From positions 868,001-932,000 of the forward strand of contig NZ_JACCFV010000001.1 of NCBI RefSeq assembly GCF_013410545.1: a stretch of DNA of 64,000 bases, given 5' to 3'. This DNA comes from Pseudoclavibacter chungangensis. GTDB taxonomy: Bacteria > Actinomycetota > Actinomycetes > Actinomycetales > Microbacteriaceae. The notes under the pieces are model-generated. The model worked only from the letters and a program-made list of their open reading frames with translations, ran no database searches and was not told where the DNA came from. Below are positions 7,513-15,687 of the stretch, piece by piece. Position 1 is the first letter of the stretch, and each line of letters opens with the position of its first letter. The translations under genes and the position numbers were made by a program.

Positions 7513-8842
7513 GCTGGTAGCCCTCGACGAGCGAGTCCCATTCGACGCGCGGTTCCGACACGACCCGTGGCTCCGCGTCCAGGAGCGCGAGGAGGAGGGC
7601 ATCGGCCTCCATCATCGCGAGCGCCGAACCCGGGCAGCGGTGCCCGCCGCCGCCGAAGCTCAGGCCGGGGCGGTCGGCGGCACGGAGCGGGCGGTCGGGG
7701 TCGAGCCGTGCGGCGTCCCGGCCGAACACCGCGGCGTCGATGTTGGCGGCTCGCACGTCGACGTCGACGAGCGTTCCGTCCGCGTACGGGCAGCCGTCCG
7801 CCCCCGTCGCGCTCGTCGCCGCTCGCGTCGACCCGCTCGCCGTAGGTCTCGTCGTCGGTCCCGCGGCGGGGCATCGTCCGTCCGCACGGGTCTCCCGCTC
7901 GGCCGACGCACCATGTGGTGTAGGTGCGACCACGCGTCGGTAGAGGTGGGCGACGGGCGGTTCGAGCCGTATGACCTCGGCCAGGATGCGATGGCGCTCG
8001 TCCTCCCCGGCAGCGCGGAACCGCGCACGGAGCACGTCGTCGCGCACGAGGTGCCAGAACGCGACGGCGATGAACTCGCGCGTCGTCACCATGCCAGCCG
8101 TCCCGTACGTCAGGCACTCCATGAGGATCTCGCTCGGGCGATAGCCGTGATCGAGCAGGCGGCTGATGATGTCGTCGCGACGGTGACGTCGCCGACGGCG
8201 GATCGCCGGCCGGACGTCGTGCACGTAGAGCCCGAGCAGGGGCCCGAGGGCACGGCGCGCGGCGAGGATCCACTGCCTCGACGTCCGACCGTGTCCGACG
8301 AGCGTGTGGTCGACGGGCGGCTGGCGGAAGAAGCGAGTGAGGCGTCCGGCGAGTGCATCGGTGTCGCTCTCTGTGAGACCCACGATGCCCGACGCGACAC
8401 CGACGGAGTAGCACAGGGCGAGCTCCTCGACGAGGCAGCCGCCGCGCACGCGGGCCCGTTCCACGTCGTCGCGCGCTCGCGTGCGGATCTCGTCGCCGTG
8501 GCGGCGGCGGAGCGCGGCCGGCGAGAAGAACGCCACGAGCTCGGTGCGGTGGGCGTCGTGTTCGGGGCCGTCGTCGAACAGGATCGGGCGCCGCCGGAAC
8601 ATCCAGCGCGGGATGCGCTCCGAGGTGAACCCCGCCTGCCTCGTCCGCGTGCGATCGCGCAGGACGCCCGTGGCCGTCCCGACATCGGTGAGGCGGACGA
8701 GCGCGGGCTCCGGCTCGCCCGGCAGGCCGAGCGGGGCGGGGTCGGGAACGAGTCGGTCGGTGCCGAGCCGCTCGGTGCCGTCGCGTCCCGTGCCGCGTCC
8801 CCCGTCGCCGTCAGCGGCCGCCACGGCGCAGCCGTCCGCCAT
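7475..8842 (-). CDS. Cytochrome P450, probable carotenoid ring hydroxylase
   Basis: The 455-residue P450 starts at the ATG at 8842, inside the last 32 bp of crtI. The helix-K motif EVIR (E-x-x-R) and the heme-binding loop FGGGGHRCPGSALA with the axial cysteine are intact. Between them, just before DGTLVDVDV, is a low-complexity Ala/Thr/Arg/Gly-rich stretch of ~40 residues, not usual in the family. As last gene of crtE-crtB-crtI-P450 it most likely oxidises the end product, for example to hydroxylated isorenieratene as reported for cheese-surface Brevibacterium pigments; the exact substrate is inferred. Its 3' end overlaps crtU tail to tail. Confidence 0.8.
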   Translation of the reverse strand: MADGCAVAAADGDGGRGTGRDGTERLGTDRLVPDPAPLGLPGEPEPALVRLTDVGTATGVLRDRTRTRQAGFTSERIPRWMFRRRPILFDDGPEHDAHRTELVAFFSPAALRRRHGDEIRTRARDDVERARVRGGCLVEELALCYSVGVASGIVGLTESDTDALAGRLTRFFRQPPVDHTLVGHGRTSRQWILAARRALGPLLGLYVHDVRPAIRRRRRHRRDDIISRLLDHGYRPSEILMECLTYGTAGMVTTREFIAVAFWHLVRDDVLRARFRAAGEDERHRILAEVIRLEPPVAHLYRRVVAPTPHGASAERETRADGRCPAAGPTTRPTASGSTRAATSATGADGCPYADGTLVDVDVRAANIDAAVFGRDAARLDPDRPLRAADRPGLSFGGGGHRCPGSALAMMEADALLLALLDAEPRVVSEPRVEWDSLVEGYQLRGFRVAFDARP

Positions 8843-10481
8843 CGGTCGGGACACGCTCCGACCCGTCGTCGGTGAGCGTGACGAGCGGGCCGGGGGAGCG
8901 GTCGTCGCGGATCCGCTTGAGCACGAGTTCGGCGCTGATGAGACACATCGGCACCCCGACGCCCGGCGCCGTCGTCGCTCCCGCGTAGTACAGGCCCCGC
9001 ACGCGCCTCGACGCATTCTGCGCCCGGAACATGGCGCTCTGGCGGAGGACGTGTGCCGGGCCGAGCATGCCGCCCCGCCACGAGTGGTAGCGCTCCGCGA
9101 ACGCCCGCGGGCCGATCTGGCCGCGCGTCACGATGCGGGAGCGCAGATCGGGGATCCCGGCCCATGACGCGAGCTGGTCGATGCTCTGCTCGACCGCCCG
9201 GTCGAAGCGTTCGTCGCCCGGGGCACCGAGCGTGGGATCGGCGGGCACGGGGAAGAGGATGAAGAGGTTCTCGTGATCGGGAGGCGCGACGTCCGGGTCG
9301 GTCGCGCTCGGTTTGCACACGTAGATGGAGCCGGGGTCGGGCACACGCCCCGGATCACCGAACACGTCGCCGAAGTTGGCGGCCCAGTCCTCGGTGAACA
9401 GCAGGGTGTGGTGCGGCAGCTGCGGGAGTCGACCGCTGACGCCGAGGGTGACGATGACGGCACCGGGGCCGCTCTCGACCCGCTCCCACCAGCGTTCCGG
9501 GTAGCTCCGGTCGACGTCGTCGAGGAGGCGGGTCTCGGTGTGGTGCAGATCGGCGGCCGACACGACGAGGTCGGCGCGCTCGCGGTGATCCGTACCGTCC
9601 GAGCCGCACCACGTGATACCGGTCGCCGTGCGACGGTGCCCGAGGACGCGTCCGCGCCGCGCGGTCGTCGTGATGCGGGTGACCTCGGCGTCCGTCACGA
9701 TGTCGACCCCGGCATCGATCGCGAGCCGTTCGAGGGTGTCGACGAGGGCCGCGAACCCGCCCATGGGGTACCGCACACCGTCCTCGAGGTCGAGCTTGCT
9801 CATCATGTGGTAGATCGCGGGCGCCGCGGCGGGGGAGGTGCCGAGGAACACGGCGGGATACCCGAGGATCTGCCGGAGCACGGGGTGCTCGAACCGCCGT
9901 GCGACGAAGCGCTCGAGCGAGGTCCCGAGCAGGCCGAGCAGCTCCGGGAGCGCACGCAGGACGTCGCGGTGCAGGATCGACGAGAGGTCGCGGAACGTGT
10001 TGTAGAGGAAGAACCGCTCCGCGAGGTCCTCGGTCCGTGCCGCGGAGCGCAGGTAGCGGACGAGCTTCGCCCGGCCGCCGGGTTCGAGCCGCTCGACGAG
10101 CTCTTCGACGGCCGCGCGACCACGGGGAACGGTGATGGGCGTCGAGGCGGCCTGCCCGCGCGTCGGCTCGGGGTACACACGGTAGGCGGGGTCGAGCGTC
10201 ACGAGGTCGAGTTCGCGCTCGAGTGACGTGCCGGCGAGACGGAAGAACCGCTCGAACACCTTCGGCATGAGGAACCAGGACGGGCCGAGCTCGAATCGGA
10301 AGCCGTCCCGACGCTCCGTCGCCGCCCGGCCGCCCACGACGTCGTTCCGCTCGAACAGGCGAACGCGATGACCGTCGTTCGCGAGCAGGATCGACGTCGC
10401 GAGACCCGCGATGCCCCCGCCGACGACGATCGTCGACCGACCGGATCCGTGCGGCGCCCGTGGCGTGGCGGCGCCCGTCAT
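8811..10481 (-). CDS. crtI: Phytoene desaturase CrtI
   Basis: The 556-residue FAD-dependent desaturase has an N-terminal dinucleotide fold TIVVGGGIAGLATSILLAN followed by FERNDVVGGRAAT. The FELGPSWFLMP segment and the C-terminal YYAGATTAPGVGVPMCLISAELV bacterial phytoene-dehydrogenase signature are present. It introduces four double bases into phytoene to give lycopene at the membrane. The start is the ATG at 10481, overlapping the crtB stop by 4 bp; the frame is open far upstream but overlaps crtB in antisense-like sequence. CrtN/CrtP-type desaturases are less likely given the strong CrtI C-terminal signature and partner genes. Confidence 0.92.
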   Translation of the reverse strand: MTGAATPRAPHGSGRSTIVVGGGIAGLATSILLANDGHRVRLFERNDVVGGRAATERRDGFRFELGPSWFLMPKVFERFFRLAGTSLERELDLVTLDPAYRVYPEPTRGQAASTPITVPRGRAAVEELVERLEPGGRAKLVRYLRSAARTEDLAERFFLYNTFRDLSSILHRDVLRALPELLGLLGTSLERFVARRFEHPVLRQILGYPAVFLGTSPAAAPAIYHMMSKLDLEDGVRYPMGGFAALVDTLERLAIDAGVDIVTDAEVTRITTTARRGRVLGHRRTATGITWCGSDGTDHRERADLVVSAADLHHTETRLLDDVDRSYPERWWERVESGPGAVIVTLGVSGRLPQLPHHTLLFTEDWAANFGDVFGDPGRVPDPGSIYVCKPSATDPDVAPPDHENLFILFPVPADPTLGAPGDERFDRAVEQSIDQLASWAGIPDLRSRIVTRGQIGPRAFAERYHSWRGGMLGPAHVLRQSAMFRAQNASRRVRGLYYAGATTAPGVGVPMCLISAELVLKRIRDDRSPGPLVTLTDDGSERVPTDGGRLRRGGR

Positions 10482-11371
10482 CGTCGCTCCAGCGCGGTTC
10501 GCACGACCGCCCCGACGAGGATGAGCCCCTTCACGGCGCCGGGCACGCGGACGCGGCGCTGTTGCAGCGACTCGGGTGGCGTGTCGGCGATCCGGCGCGT
10601 CAGCTCGGCGAAGAGGTCGAGCGCCGCACGCACCGCGCGCCGCGCGTCCCTGGGCAGGAGCGGGAGTGCGCGTCGCGCATTGCGCAATTGGGCCCGGATG
10701 ATGCGGATCCAGCGATCGCGCTCCTCGCGGTCGAGGTGTGCCTCGACGCCGAGGTAGTCGCGGCCGAGCCGTTGCGAGTCGTCCGCGAAGTCGCGCAGGA
10801 AGTTCACGTTCTGGAACGCCGCACCCAGCTCGCCCGCGCTGTGTTCGAGCGTTCGGCGCTCGGTGTCCGACAGGTGCTCGTCGCGCGTGAACACGCGAAG
10901 GCACATGAGCCCGACGACGCGCGCCGAACCGTAGACGTAGTCCTCGTGGTCCTCGGGCGAGAGGCTGCGAACGGCGGTCGACTGCGCCCCCGGCGCAGGG
11001 ACGTCACTGCGCATGGACGCGAAGAACGGCCGGACGGTCGTCTCGTCGATGCCGCAGCGCCTGGCCGTGTCGGCGAACGCGTGGACGACGGGATTGCTGC
11101 TGTATCCCGAGCGGATCGCGTCGGAGCAGTCCTCCTCCAGGCGGGCGAGCTGTTCGAGTTGCTCGGGGCCGCTGAGGCCCGCCTCGCTGCCGACCCCGTC
11201 CACGAGTTCGTCCGCGACCCGCACGAGCCCGTACACGTTCCGCACGTGCTGTCGGTGGCGGCGACCGAGCAGTCGCACGGCCCAACCGAACGACGTCGAG
11301 TACGCGTCGATGATGCGTCCCGACGAGCGTGCACAGGCCGAGGTGTACTGCTCGTACGCGCCGGTCGTCAT
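10478..11371 (-). CDS. crtB: Phytoene synthase CrtB
   Basis: The 297-residue squalene/phytoene synthase condenses two geranylgeranyl-PP to phytoene. The DAYSTSFGWAVRLL N-terminal block is present. The first aspartate-rich motif appears as VRVADELVDG, and the second as NFLRDFADDSQRLGRDYLG, both with the Mg-binding acidic residues. The start is the ATG at 11371, which overlaps the crtE stop (ATGA), and the stop overlaps crtI in the same way. The operon is therefore translationally coupled throughout. Confidence 0.92.
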   Translation of the reverse strand: MTTGAYEQYTSACARSSGRIIDAYSTSFGWAVRLLGRRHRQHVRNVYGLVRVADELVDGVGSEAGLSGPEQLEQLARLEEDCSDAIRSGYSSNPVVHAFADTARRCGIDETTVRPFFASMRSDVPAPGAQSTAVRSLSPEDHEDYVYGSARVVGLMCLRVFTRDEHLSDTERRTLEHSAGELGAAFQNVNFLRDFADDSQRLGRDYLGVEAHLDREERDRWIRIIRAQLRNARRALPLLPRDARRAVRAALDLFAELTRRIADTPPESLQQRRVRVPGAVKGLILVGAVVRTALERR

Positions 11372-12486
11372 GCTGCGCGACCGACCAGTTCGTCGCGCAG
11401 CCCGTCGAGCACGCGGACGAGGGGCACCGGGAAGGCCGCGTCGTGCCGGGCGGTGAGCTCGTCGAGGGCGGTCAACTGTTCGGCGATGAGGCCTTCGACG
11501 AAGGTGCGCGCCCCACACGCCTCGAGGAGGGTGCTCGCGGTCCTCGCGTCCGCGGCCCGCAGATCGCCCACCCCGAACCACGGCTCGATGTGTCGCCACG
11601 TCGTCGTCGTCCGGGCGTAGGCGATGAGGGCCGTCTCCTTGCCCTCGCGCAGGTCCGAGAACGCGTCCTTGCCGTGCCGGGCGGGGTCGCCGAACATCGA
11701 GAGCAGGTCGTCCTGCAACTGGAACGCGAGCCCGAGGTGCCTGCCCGCGCGTCCGAGCGAGGGGCCGAGTTCGGCCGGTGCCCCCGCGAGCACGGCCGCC
11801 GTCTGCAGCGGCAGGCCGAAGCTGTAGGTGGCCGTCTTGTACTCGCTCATGCGGATGATCGTGGGCAGGTCGGCGCCGAGCATCCCGTCGCTCAGCCCCA
11901 CGTCCATGAGCTCGCCGGCGACGGACTCGCTGATCGCGTGGTCGAGCAGGGCGAGGGCGTCCGAGCGGGCGTCGGCATCGACCGCGGCGAAGATCTGGTG
12001 CACCTCCGCGATGAGCAGGCTGCCCATGAGCATCGCGCAGCTCTGCGCCCAGTGCAGCCGCCGTGCCCGTGATCCCGACTCCTCGTCGCGGGCCGGTTCC
12101 GTCGAACGCGTCGCCGCGAGCAGGGCGATGAGGTTCGGGCGGCCACGGCGCGAGAGGTCGTCGTCGATCACGTCGTCGTGCAGGAGGAAACCGAAGTGGA
12201 GCAATTCGAGCGATGCCGCGACCCGGAGTTCCGACGGCGAGAACTCGGGCCGCTCCACCGTCTCAGGCGCTCCGCCGGCCGACGGTGCTCGCAGGGCGGC
12301 GACCGTCGACAGAAACAGTCGGGGGCGCAGGAGTTTGCCGCCGACGGCGCGCGAGGCGGTCGCCTCCCAGAGGAAGCGGAGGTCGGCACCGTGCGCCGAC
12401 GGGCGCGCGATCTTCGCGTCGAAGATCGAGTGCAGCTCACGTTCGATCTGCCCGGATGTTCCCTGAATGAGCGAAAGTGCGTTCAT
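11368..12486 (-). CDS. crtE: Geranylgeranyl diphosphate synthase CrtE
   Basis: The 372-residue trans-prenyl diphosphate synthase has the first aspartate-rich motif in LLHDDVIDDDLSRRG and the second in FQLQDDLLSMFGD. A GGKLLRPRLFL segment with the substrate-binding Lys/Arg is also present. It makes the C20 precursor for carotenoids. The ATG at 12486 (MNALSLIQGTSGQIE) is preferred; the open frame upstream is Arg/Pro-rich and non-family. First gene of the minus-strand crtE-crtB-crtI-P450 operon. A candidate promoter with iterated repeats lies 80-150 bp upstream. Confidence 0.92.
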   Translation of the reverse strand: MNALSLIQGTSGQIERELHSIFDAKIARPSAHGADLRFLWEATASRAVGGKLLRPRLFLSTVAALRAPSAGGAPETVERPEFSPSELRVAASLELLHFGFLLHDDVIDDDLSRRGRPNLIALLAATRSTEPARDEESGSRARRLHWAQSCAMLMGSLLIAEVHQIFAAVDADARSDALALLDHAISESVAGELMDVGLSDGMLGADLPTIIRMSEYKTATYSFGLPLQTAAVLAGAPAELGPSLGRAGRHLGLAFQLQDDLLSMFGDPARHGKDAFSDLREGKETALIAYARTTTTWRHIEPWFGVGDLRAADARTASTLLEACGARTFVEGLIAEQLTALDELTARHDAAFPVPLVRVLDGLRDELVGRAA

Positions 12487-12569
12487 GGGCGGCTCTCGGC
12501 GGGAGGCGGGCGGGGGGCGAACGGCGCGGCGAGGTCGGCGCGAAACGGAAATCGGGGGTGCTGCGTGCA

Positions 12570-12638
12570 ACTCTACGCATGTCCCACCTGGACGTTCGCC
12601 ACTTGGGCGTTCACCACCGGGGCGTTCACCGTCGGGAC
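12570..12638 (-). promoter_or_regulatory. Candidate crtE promoter with three 15-bp iterons
   Basis: Three successive 15-bp direct repeats occupy 12594-12608, 12609-12623 and 12624-12638, each beginning GTTC on the plus strand with a common GTTCRCC core. On the minus strand they stand directly upstream of TAGAGT (12575-12570), a TANNNT -10 box about 85 nt before the crtE ATG. Repeat 1 would cover the -35 region. The arrangement suggests a cooperative regulator controlling carotenoid synthesis. Symmetry and spacing are seen; function is inferred. Confidence 0.4.
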
Positions 12639-12763
12639 GTGCCCCGGCTCGGTCGGCTGACACGGGCAGCGCGGGGCGTCGACGTAGGCTCGGCAACCCG
12701 GGCCGTCTCGCCGCACGACGGCTCGGGTGCGGGATTCGGATCGTGGTCGGGGAGGGGGAGTTC

Positions 12764-13291
12764 GTGTCCGGAACAGGCGTCGAACCGAGCGACGAACGAT
12801 CGCGACGACGCGAGGTGGCCGTCGTGCCGGGAGCGACCACGCCACCGAACGGGGCGGACGCGCCGACGTCGGCGGGGTTCGAGATGCTCGCGAGCGTCGT
12901 CGCCGATCACGCGCGTCGGACGCGGCGCGACGGTGTGCTGCTCGTCGTCGTCGGTGTCGTCTTCGGACTCGTGGCGGTGGTGCTCCTCCTCATCGGGCAG
13001 CCCCTGTCGGCGATCGTCGCACTCGCGCTCGCCGTGTCGACCACGCCCCTCGGAGTGTTCCGCCTCGCGCGCCCGCATCGCGGGCCCCCGAGTTGGTACG
13101 GCATCCTCGGCACCTCCTGCTTCGTCGTCATCGGGCTCGTCCTGCTCGTCGGTGGCCTCGTCGTTCCGGAGATCTTCGGCCACCGTCAGGTCAGCGCGGT
13201 CCCGATCGGGATCGTGACGCTCGTCGTCGCGGTGCCCGCGTTCGTGCTGTTCGTGTGGCGGGCCGCGCGGAGGTCGTCGCGCGGTCGATGA
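12764..13291 (+). CDS. Four-helix membrane protein of unknown function
   Basis: The 175-residue product starts from GTG at 12764, which has a GGAGGGGGAG ribosome-binding site 3-4 nt upstream; this decides against the longer frame from 12467. A charged N-terminal ~60 residues precede four hydrophobic helices: LLVVVGVVFGLVAVVLLLIG, a short one around AIVALALAVSTTPLGVF, CFVVIGLVLLVGGLVV and IGIVTLVVAVPAFVLFVW. A basic tail follows. No family recognised. It is divergent from crtE and shares the 277-bp spacer with it, so the two promoters lie back to back. Confidence 0.6.
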   Translation: MSGTGVEPSDERSRRREVAVVPGATTPPNGADAPTSAGFEMLASVVADHARRTRRDGVLLVVVGVVFGLVAVVLLLIGQPLSAIVALALAVSTTPLGVFRLARPHRGPPSWYGILGTSCFVVIGLVLLVGGLVVPEIFGHRQVSAVPIGIVTLVVAVPAFVLFVWRAARRSSRGR

Positions 13292-13451
13292 ACGGCGTGC
13301 ACCGTGGTGTCCGGAGGTCGTCATCGATCTCGTCCGCTTCGACGCGGGAAGGCCGCTTCGCTCGTCCGATCGCCGCGTCCGACGGCACGGTGGGCGGCAA
13401 GAACGGTCGGCGCGTGCTGTCCGGATGGTGGACGACCCCGCACTTTTATAG

Positions 13452-13487
13452 ATGCATAGTCCTCTATGTGTGCTGTAGATTATGGAC
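13452..13487 (+). promoter_or_regulatory. AT-rich promoter and operator-like repeat of the PadR gene
   Basis: In this very GC-rich DNA, 13444-13483 is conspicuously AT-rich. It carries CATAG-tcct-CTATG (13455-13468), an inverted repeat, and TAGATT (13476-13481), a TANNNT -10 box. The -10 ends 6 nt before the second in-frame ATG (13488), the spacing expected for a leaderless mRNA beginning at that codon. The repeat would overlap the -35 region, typical of autorepression by PadR-type regulators. Inferred. Confidence 0.45.
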
Positions 13488-14039
13488 ATGGAACTTCGCC
13501 ACGCGATCCTCGGCCTCCTGAGCATCCGGCCCCTCAGCGGCTACGACCTCGGCACCGCGTTCGCCGGTTCCGTCTCGCACTTCTGGCACGCCGATCGTTC
13601 GCAGATCTATCGGACGCTCGAACGCATGGCCGAGCAGGGGCTGATCGAGACGGAGCGCATCGCGCAGGAGACGCGGCCCGACCGCAAGGTGCACTCGCTC
13701 ACCGCATCGGGGCGCGAGGTCCTCCACGACTGGCTCGCCTCACCGCTCGACCCGGAACGCCCCAAGGAGCCCTTCCTCGCCCGCCTCTTCTTCGCGGCCG
13801 AACTCGACGGCGAGGGATGGAGCCGACTGCTCGACGAACGCGAGCTGGCGGTGCGCTCCGAACTCGACGAACTGCGACGCATCGACGTCGTGGACGACGA
13901 CCTGGCGCACGCCCTCCGCTCCGCGACGCTCCGCTACGGACTCGCCGCCGCGGAGGCCGAGCTCGCATGGATCGACGAGACCCGCACGAGGCTCGACGCA
14001 GTCGCGTCCCCGGGCGCAACGGGTGGTGGGGCGTCGTGA
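13482..14039 (+). CDS. PadR-family transcriptional regulator
   Basis: The 185-residue product has an N-terminal winged helix of the PadR type: AILGLLSIRPLSGYDLGTAF, then SQIYRTLERMAEQGLIE and a wing RKVHSLTASGREVLHDWL. The C-terminal half, with FLARLFFAAEL and a helical end, is the dimerisation coiled coil of the Vir/PadR-C type. The start may be 13482 or the ATG at 13488 (see the promoter entry). It overlaps the following hydrolase by 4 bp (GTGA), so the hydrolase is a probable co-regulated target. Confidence 0.85.
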   Translation: MDMELRHAILGLLSIRPLSGYDLGTAFAGSVSHFWHADRSQIYRTLERMAEQGLIETERIAQETRPDRKVHSLTASGREVLHDWLASPLDPERPKEPFLARLFFAAELDGEGWSRLLDERELAVRSELDELRRIDVVDDDLAHALRSATLRYGLAAAEAELAWIDETRTRLDAVASPGATGGGAS

Positions 14040-14842
14040 ACGCGCACGAGTGGAGGGCGCGCGACGCGCAGGAACAGGTGCTCCTCGAGAACGGCCCGCG
14101 CTCCGGCGAGAGCATCGTCTTCCTGCACGGTGGCAACACGGCGCGCTGGATGTGGGGCGGGCAGGTCGCGGGGTTGCCCGGGCGCCATCTCCTCACGCCG
14201 GACCTCCCCGGCTACGGCGAACGAGCGGGCGAGGACTGGCCGGGCACGGCGGCGGTCACCGACGACGTCGCCCGGACGATCCGCAGCCACGGCATCGACG
14301 GCCGCGCGCACGTCGTCGGCCTCTCGCTCGGCGGGCACGTCGCCCTGCACCTGCTGCAACGGGCGCCGGATGTCGTGCGCTCGTGCATCGTGACGGGCGT
14401 CGCCGCCGGTGGGCTCACCCCACTCGAGCGGCGCGTGATCACGCCGCAACTCCCGCTCTGGCGGCGACGCTGGTACTGGACGCTGCAGGCGAGGCTGTTC
14501 TTCATCCCGCGCGAGGACCGCGCCCGATTCGTCGCGTCGGGCGTCGCGGCGAGCGACGCCACGAACCGGCGCATGTTCGCGGAGGTCGCGTCGGGCACGA
14601 TGCCGAGCGGTCCGTTCACGTACGGTGGCCCGCTGCTCGTCGTGGCCGGCCAGCGCGAGCCGCGATCGGTGCGCGACGCGTTCGCACTCATCGGCGGCGC
14701 GCTGCCGCAGGCGAGCACGTGGATCGCTCCGCGGATGCACCACCCCTGGAACGCGCAGGACCCGGGGCTGTTCAACCGCATGGTGGCCACGTTCGTCGAC
14801 ACGGGGGCGTGGCCAGCCGCCGAGGGTGGGTCGGCGGGCTGA
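14036..14842 (+). CDS. Alpha/beta hydrolase coupled to PadR
   Basis: The 268-residue enzyme starts from GTG, overlapping the padR stop. Fold motifs are SIVFLHGGNTARWMWGG (oxyanion region), VVGLSLGGHVALHLL (G-x-S-x-G nucleophile), LLVVAGQREPRSV and a late RMHHPWN histidine. Between strands 6 and 7 there is a WRRRWYWTLQARLFF cap helix. Serine hydrolase of unknown substrate; PadR-hydrolase pairs often deal with phenolic or other toxic small molecules, but nothing here fixes that. Confidence 0.8.
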   Translation: MNAHEWRARDAQEQVLLENGPRSGESIVFLHGGNTARWMWGGQVAGLPGRHLLTPDLPGYGERAGEDWPGTAAVTDDVARTIRSHGIDGRAHVVGLSLGGHVALHLLQRAPDVVRSCIVTGVAAGGLTPLERRVITPQLPLWRRRWYWTLQARLFFIPREDRARFVASGVAASDATNRRMFAEVASGTMPSGPFTYGGPLLVVAGQREPRSVRDAFALIGGALPQASTWIAPRMHHPWNAQDPGLFNRMVATFVDTGAWPAAEGGSAG

Positions 14843-14861
14843 GGTGGCCGCGCGGCCGCCG

Positions 14862-15132
14862 CGGGCTCGGTCTCGCTCCGGGCTCGCTGTCGCCCCGGGC
14901 TCCGTCTCGCCGCGGTCCCGTTCTTGCCGTGGGATCGGTCTCGTCGCGGGCTCGCTGTCGCCTCGGGCTCGGTCTCGCTCCGGGCTCGGTCTCGCTCCGG
15001 GCTCGCTGTCGCCCCGGGGCTCGCCGTCGTCCCGGGCTCGCTCTCGCTCCGGCTCGCCGTCGCCCGGGCTCGCTGTAGCCCCGGCTCGCCGTCGCCCCGG
15101 TTCGGCGACCGCTTTACTCGTCTTTACTCGTC
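14862..15132. repeat. Imperfect 16-17-bp tandem repeats between convergent genes
   Basis: This 334-bp gap contains no gene. From about 14862 to 15102 it is built of degenerate copies of a 16-17-bp unit of the form GGGCTCGNTNTCGCNCC, at least ten recognisable. At 15113-15132 there are two exact copies of TTTACTCGTC. The region separates the plus-strand hydrolase from the minus-strand arfB and may act as a transcription end zone. Its low complexity would make it prone to length change. Confidence 0.65.
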
Positions 15133-15176
15133 GCGGACGACCGTGCCGGTGTGAAGCCCCGCACCACGGCGGCAGG

Positions 15177-15617
15177 TCACTCGGCTGCGGGAGGGCGGCG
15201 GTTCCGCTTCGTCTCCGCCCGGCCACGCTTCGCGGCGAGGCGTCGACGCTGCGATCCCTTCGTGGGCTTCGTCGGCCGACGGGGGACGGGCGGGGCGAGC
15301 GCCTCGCGCAAGAGCGCCGCGAGCCGATCACGTGCGGCGGCGCGATTGCGCAATTGCGATCGGTGCTCCGCCGCCGCGACGGTGACGACGGTTCCCGTGA
15401 GTCGGGGTCCGAGTCGCTTCAGCGCCCGTGTGCGCTGCGCCTCCGTCAGGGCGATCGTCGAGCCGAGGTCGAACCGCAGCTGGACGCGCGAATCACTCGT
15501 GTTGACTCCCTGACCTCCCGGCCCGGACGCGTGAGTGAACTGCTCGTCCAGCTCGCCGGACGGCACGACAATCCCCTCGGGTAGGCCGGGGCCCGGCGGA
15601 ATGCGCAACTCGTCCAT
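15177..15617 (-). CDS. arfB: Alternative ribosome-rescue factor ArfB (YaeJ-type)
   Basis: The 146-residue peptidyl-tRNA hydrolase rescues stalled ribosomes. The RF-1-like domain carries ASGPGGQGVNTSDSRVQL, with the catalytic GGQ at residues 34-36. The C-terminus ends in a basic tail (RRLAAKRGRAETKRNRRP) that in the family enters the empty mRNA channel. The start is the ATG at 15617 (MDELRIPPG); upstream open frame is not family-like. Length and layout match known ArfB proteins. Confidence 0.9.
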   Translation of the reverse strand: MDELRIPPGPGLPEGIVVPSGELDEQFTHASGPGGQGVNTSDSRVQLRFDLGSTIALTEAQRTRALKRLGPRLTGTVVTVAAAEHRSQLRNRAAARDRLAALLREALAPPVPRRPTKPTKGSQRRRLAAKRGRAETKRNRRPPAAE

Positions 15618-15687
15618 GCTCCGAGTGTGCCGCACCGCACCGATCACCGCAGGTGACCGCCCGGCGATCTCGAACGAGGGAGTCGGC

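Noticed and set aside
9880..10100. tRNA-like GGTTCGAG words
   Set aside because: They lie inside crtI coding sequence and no cloverleaf stems surround them.
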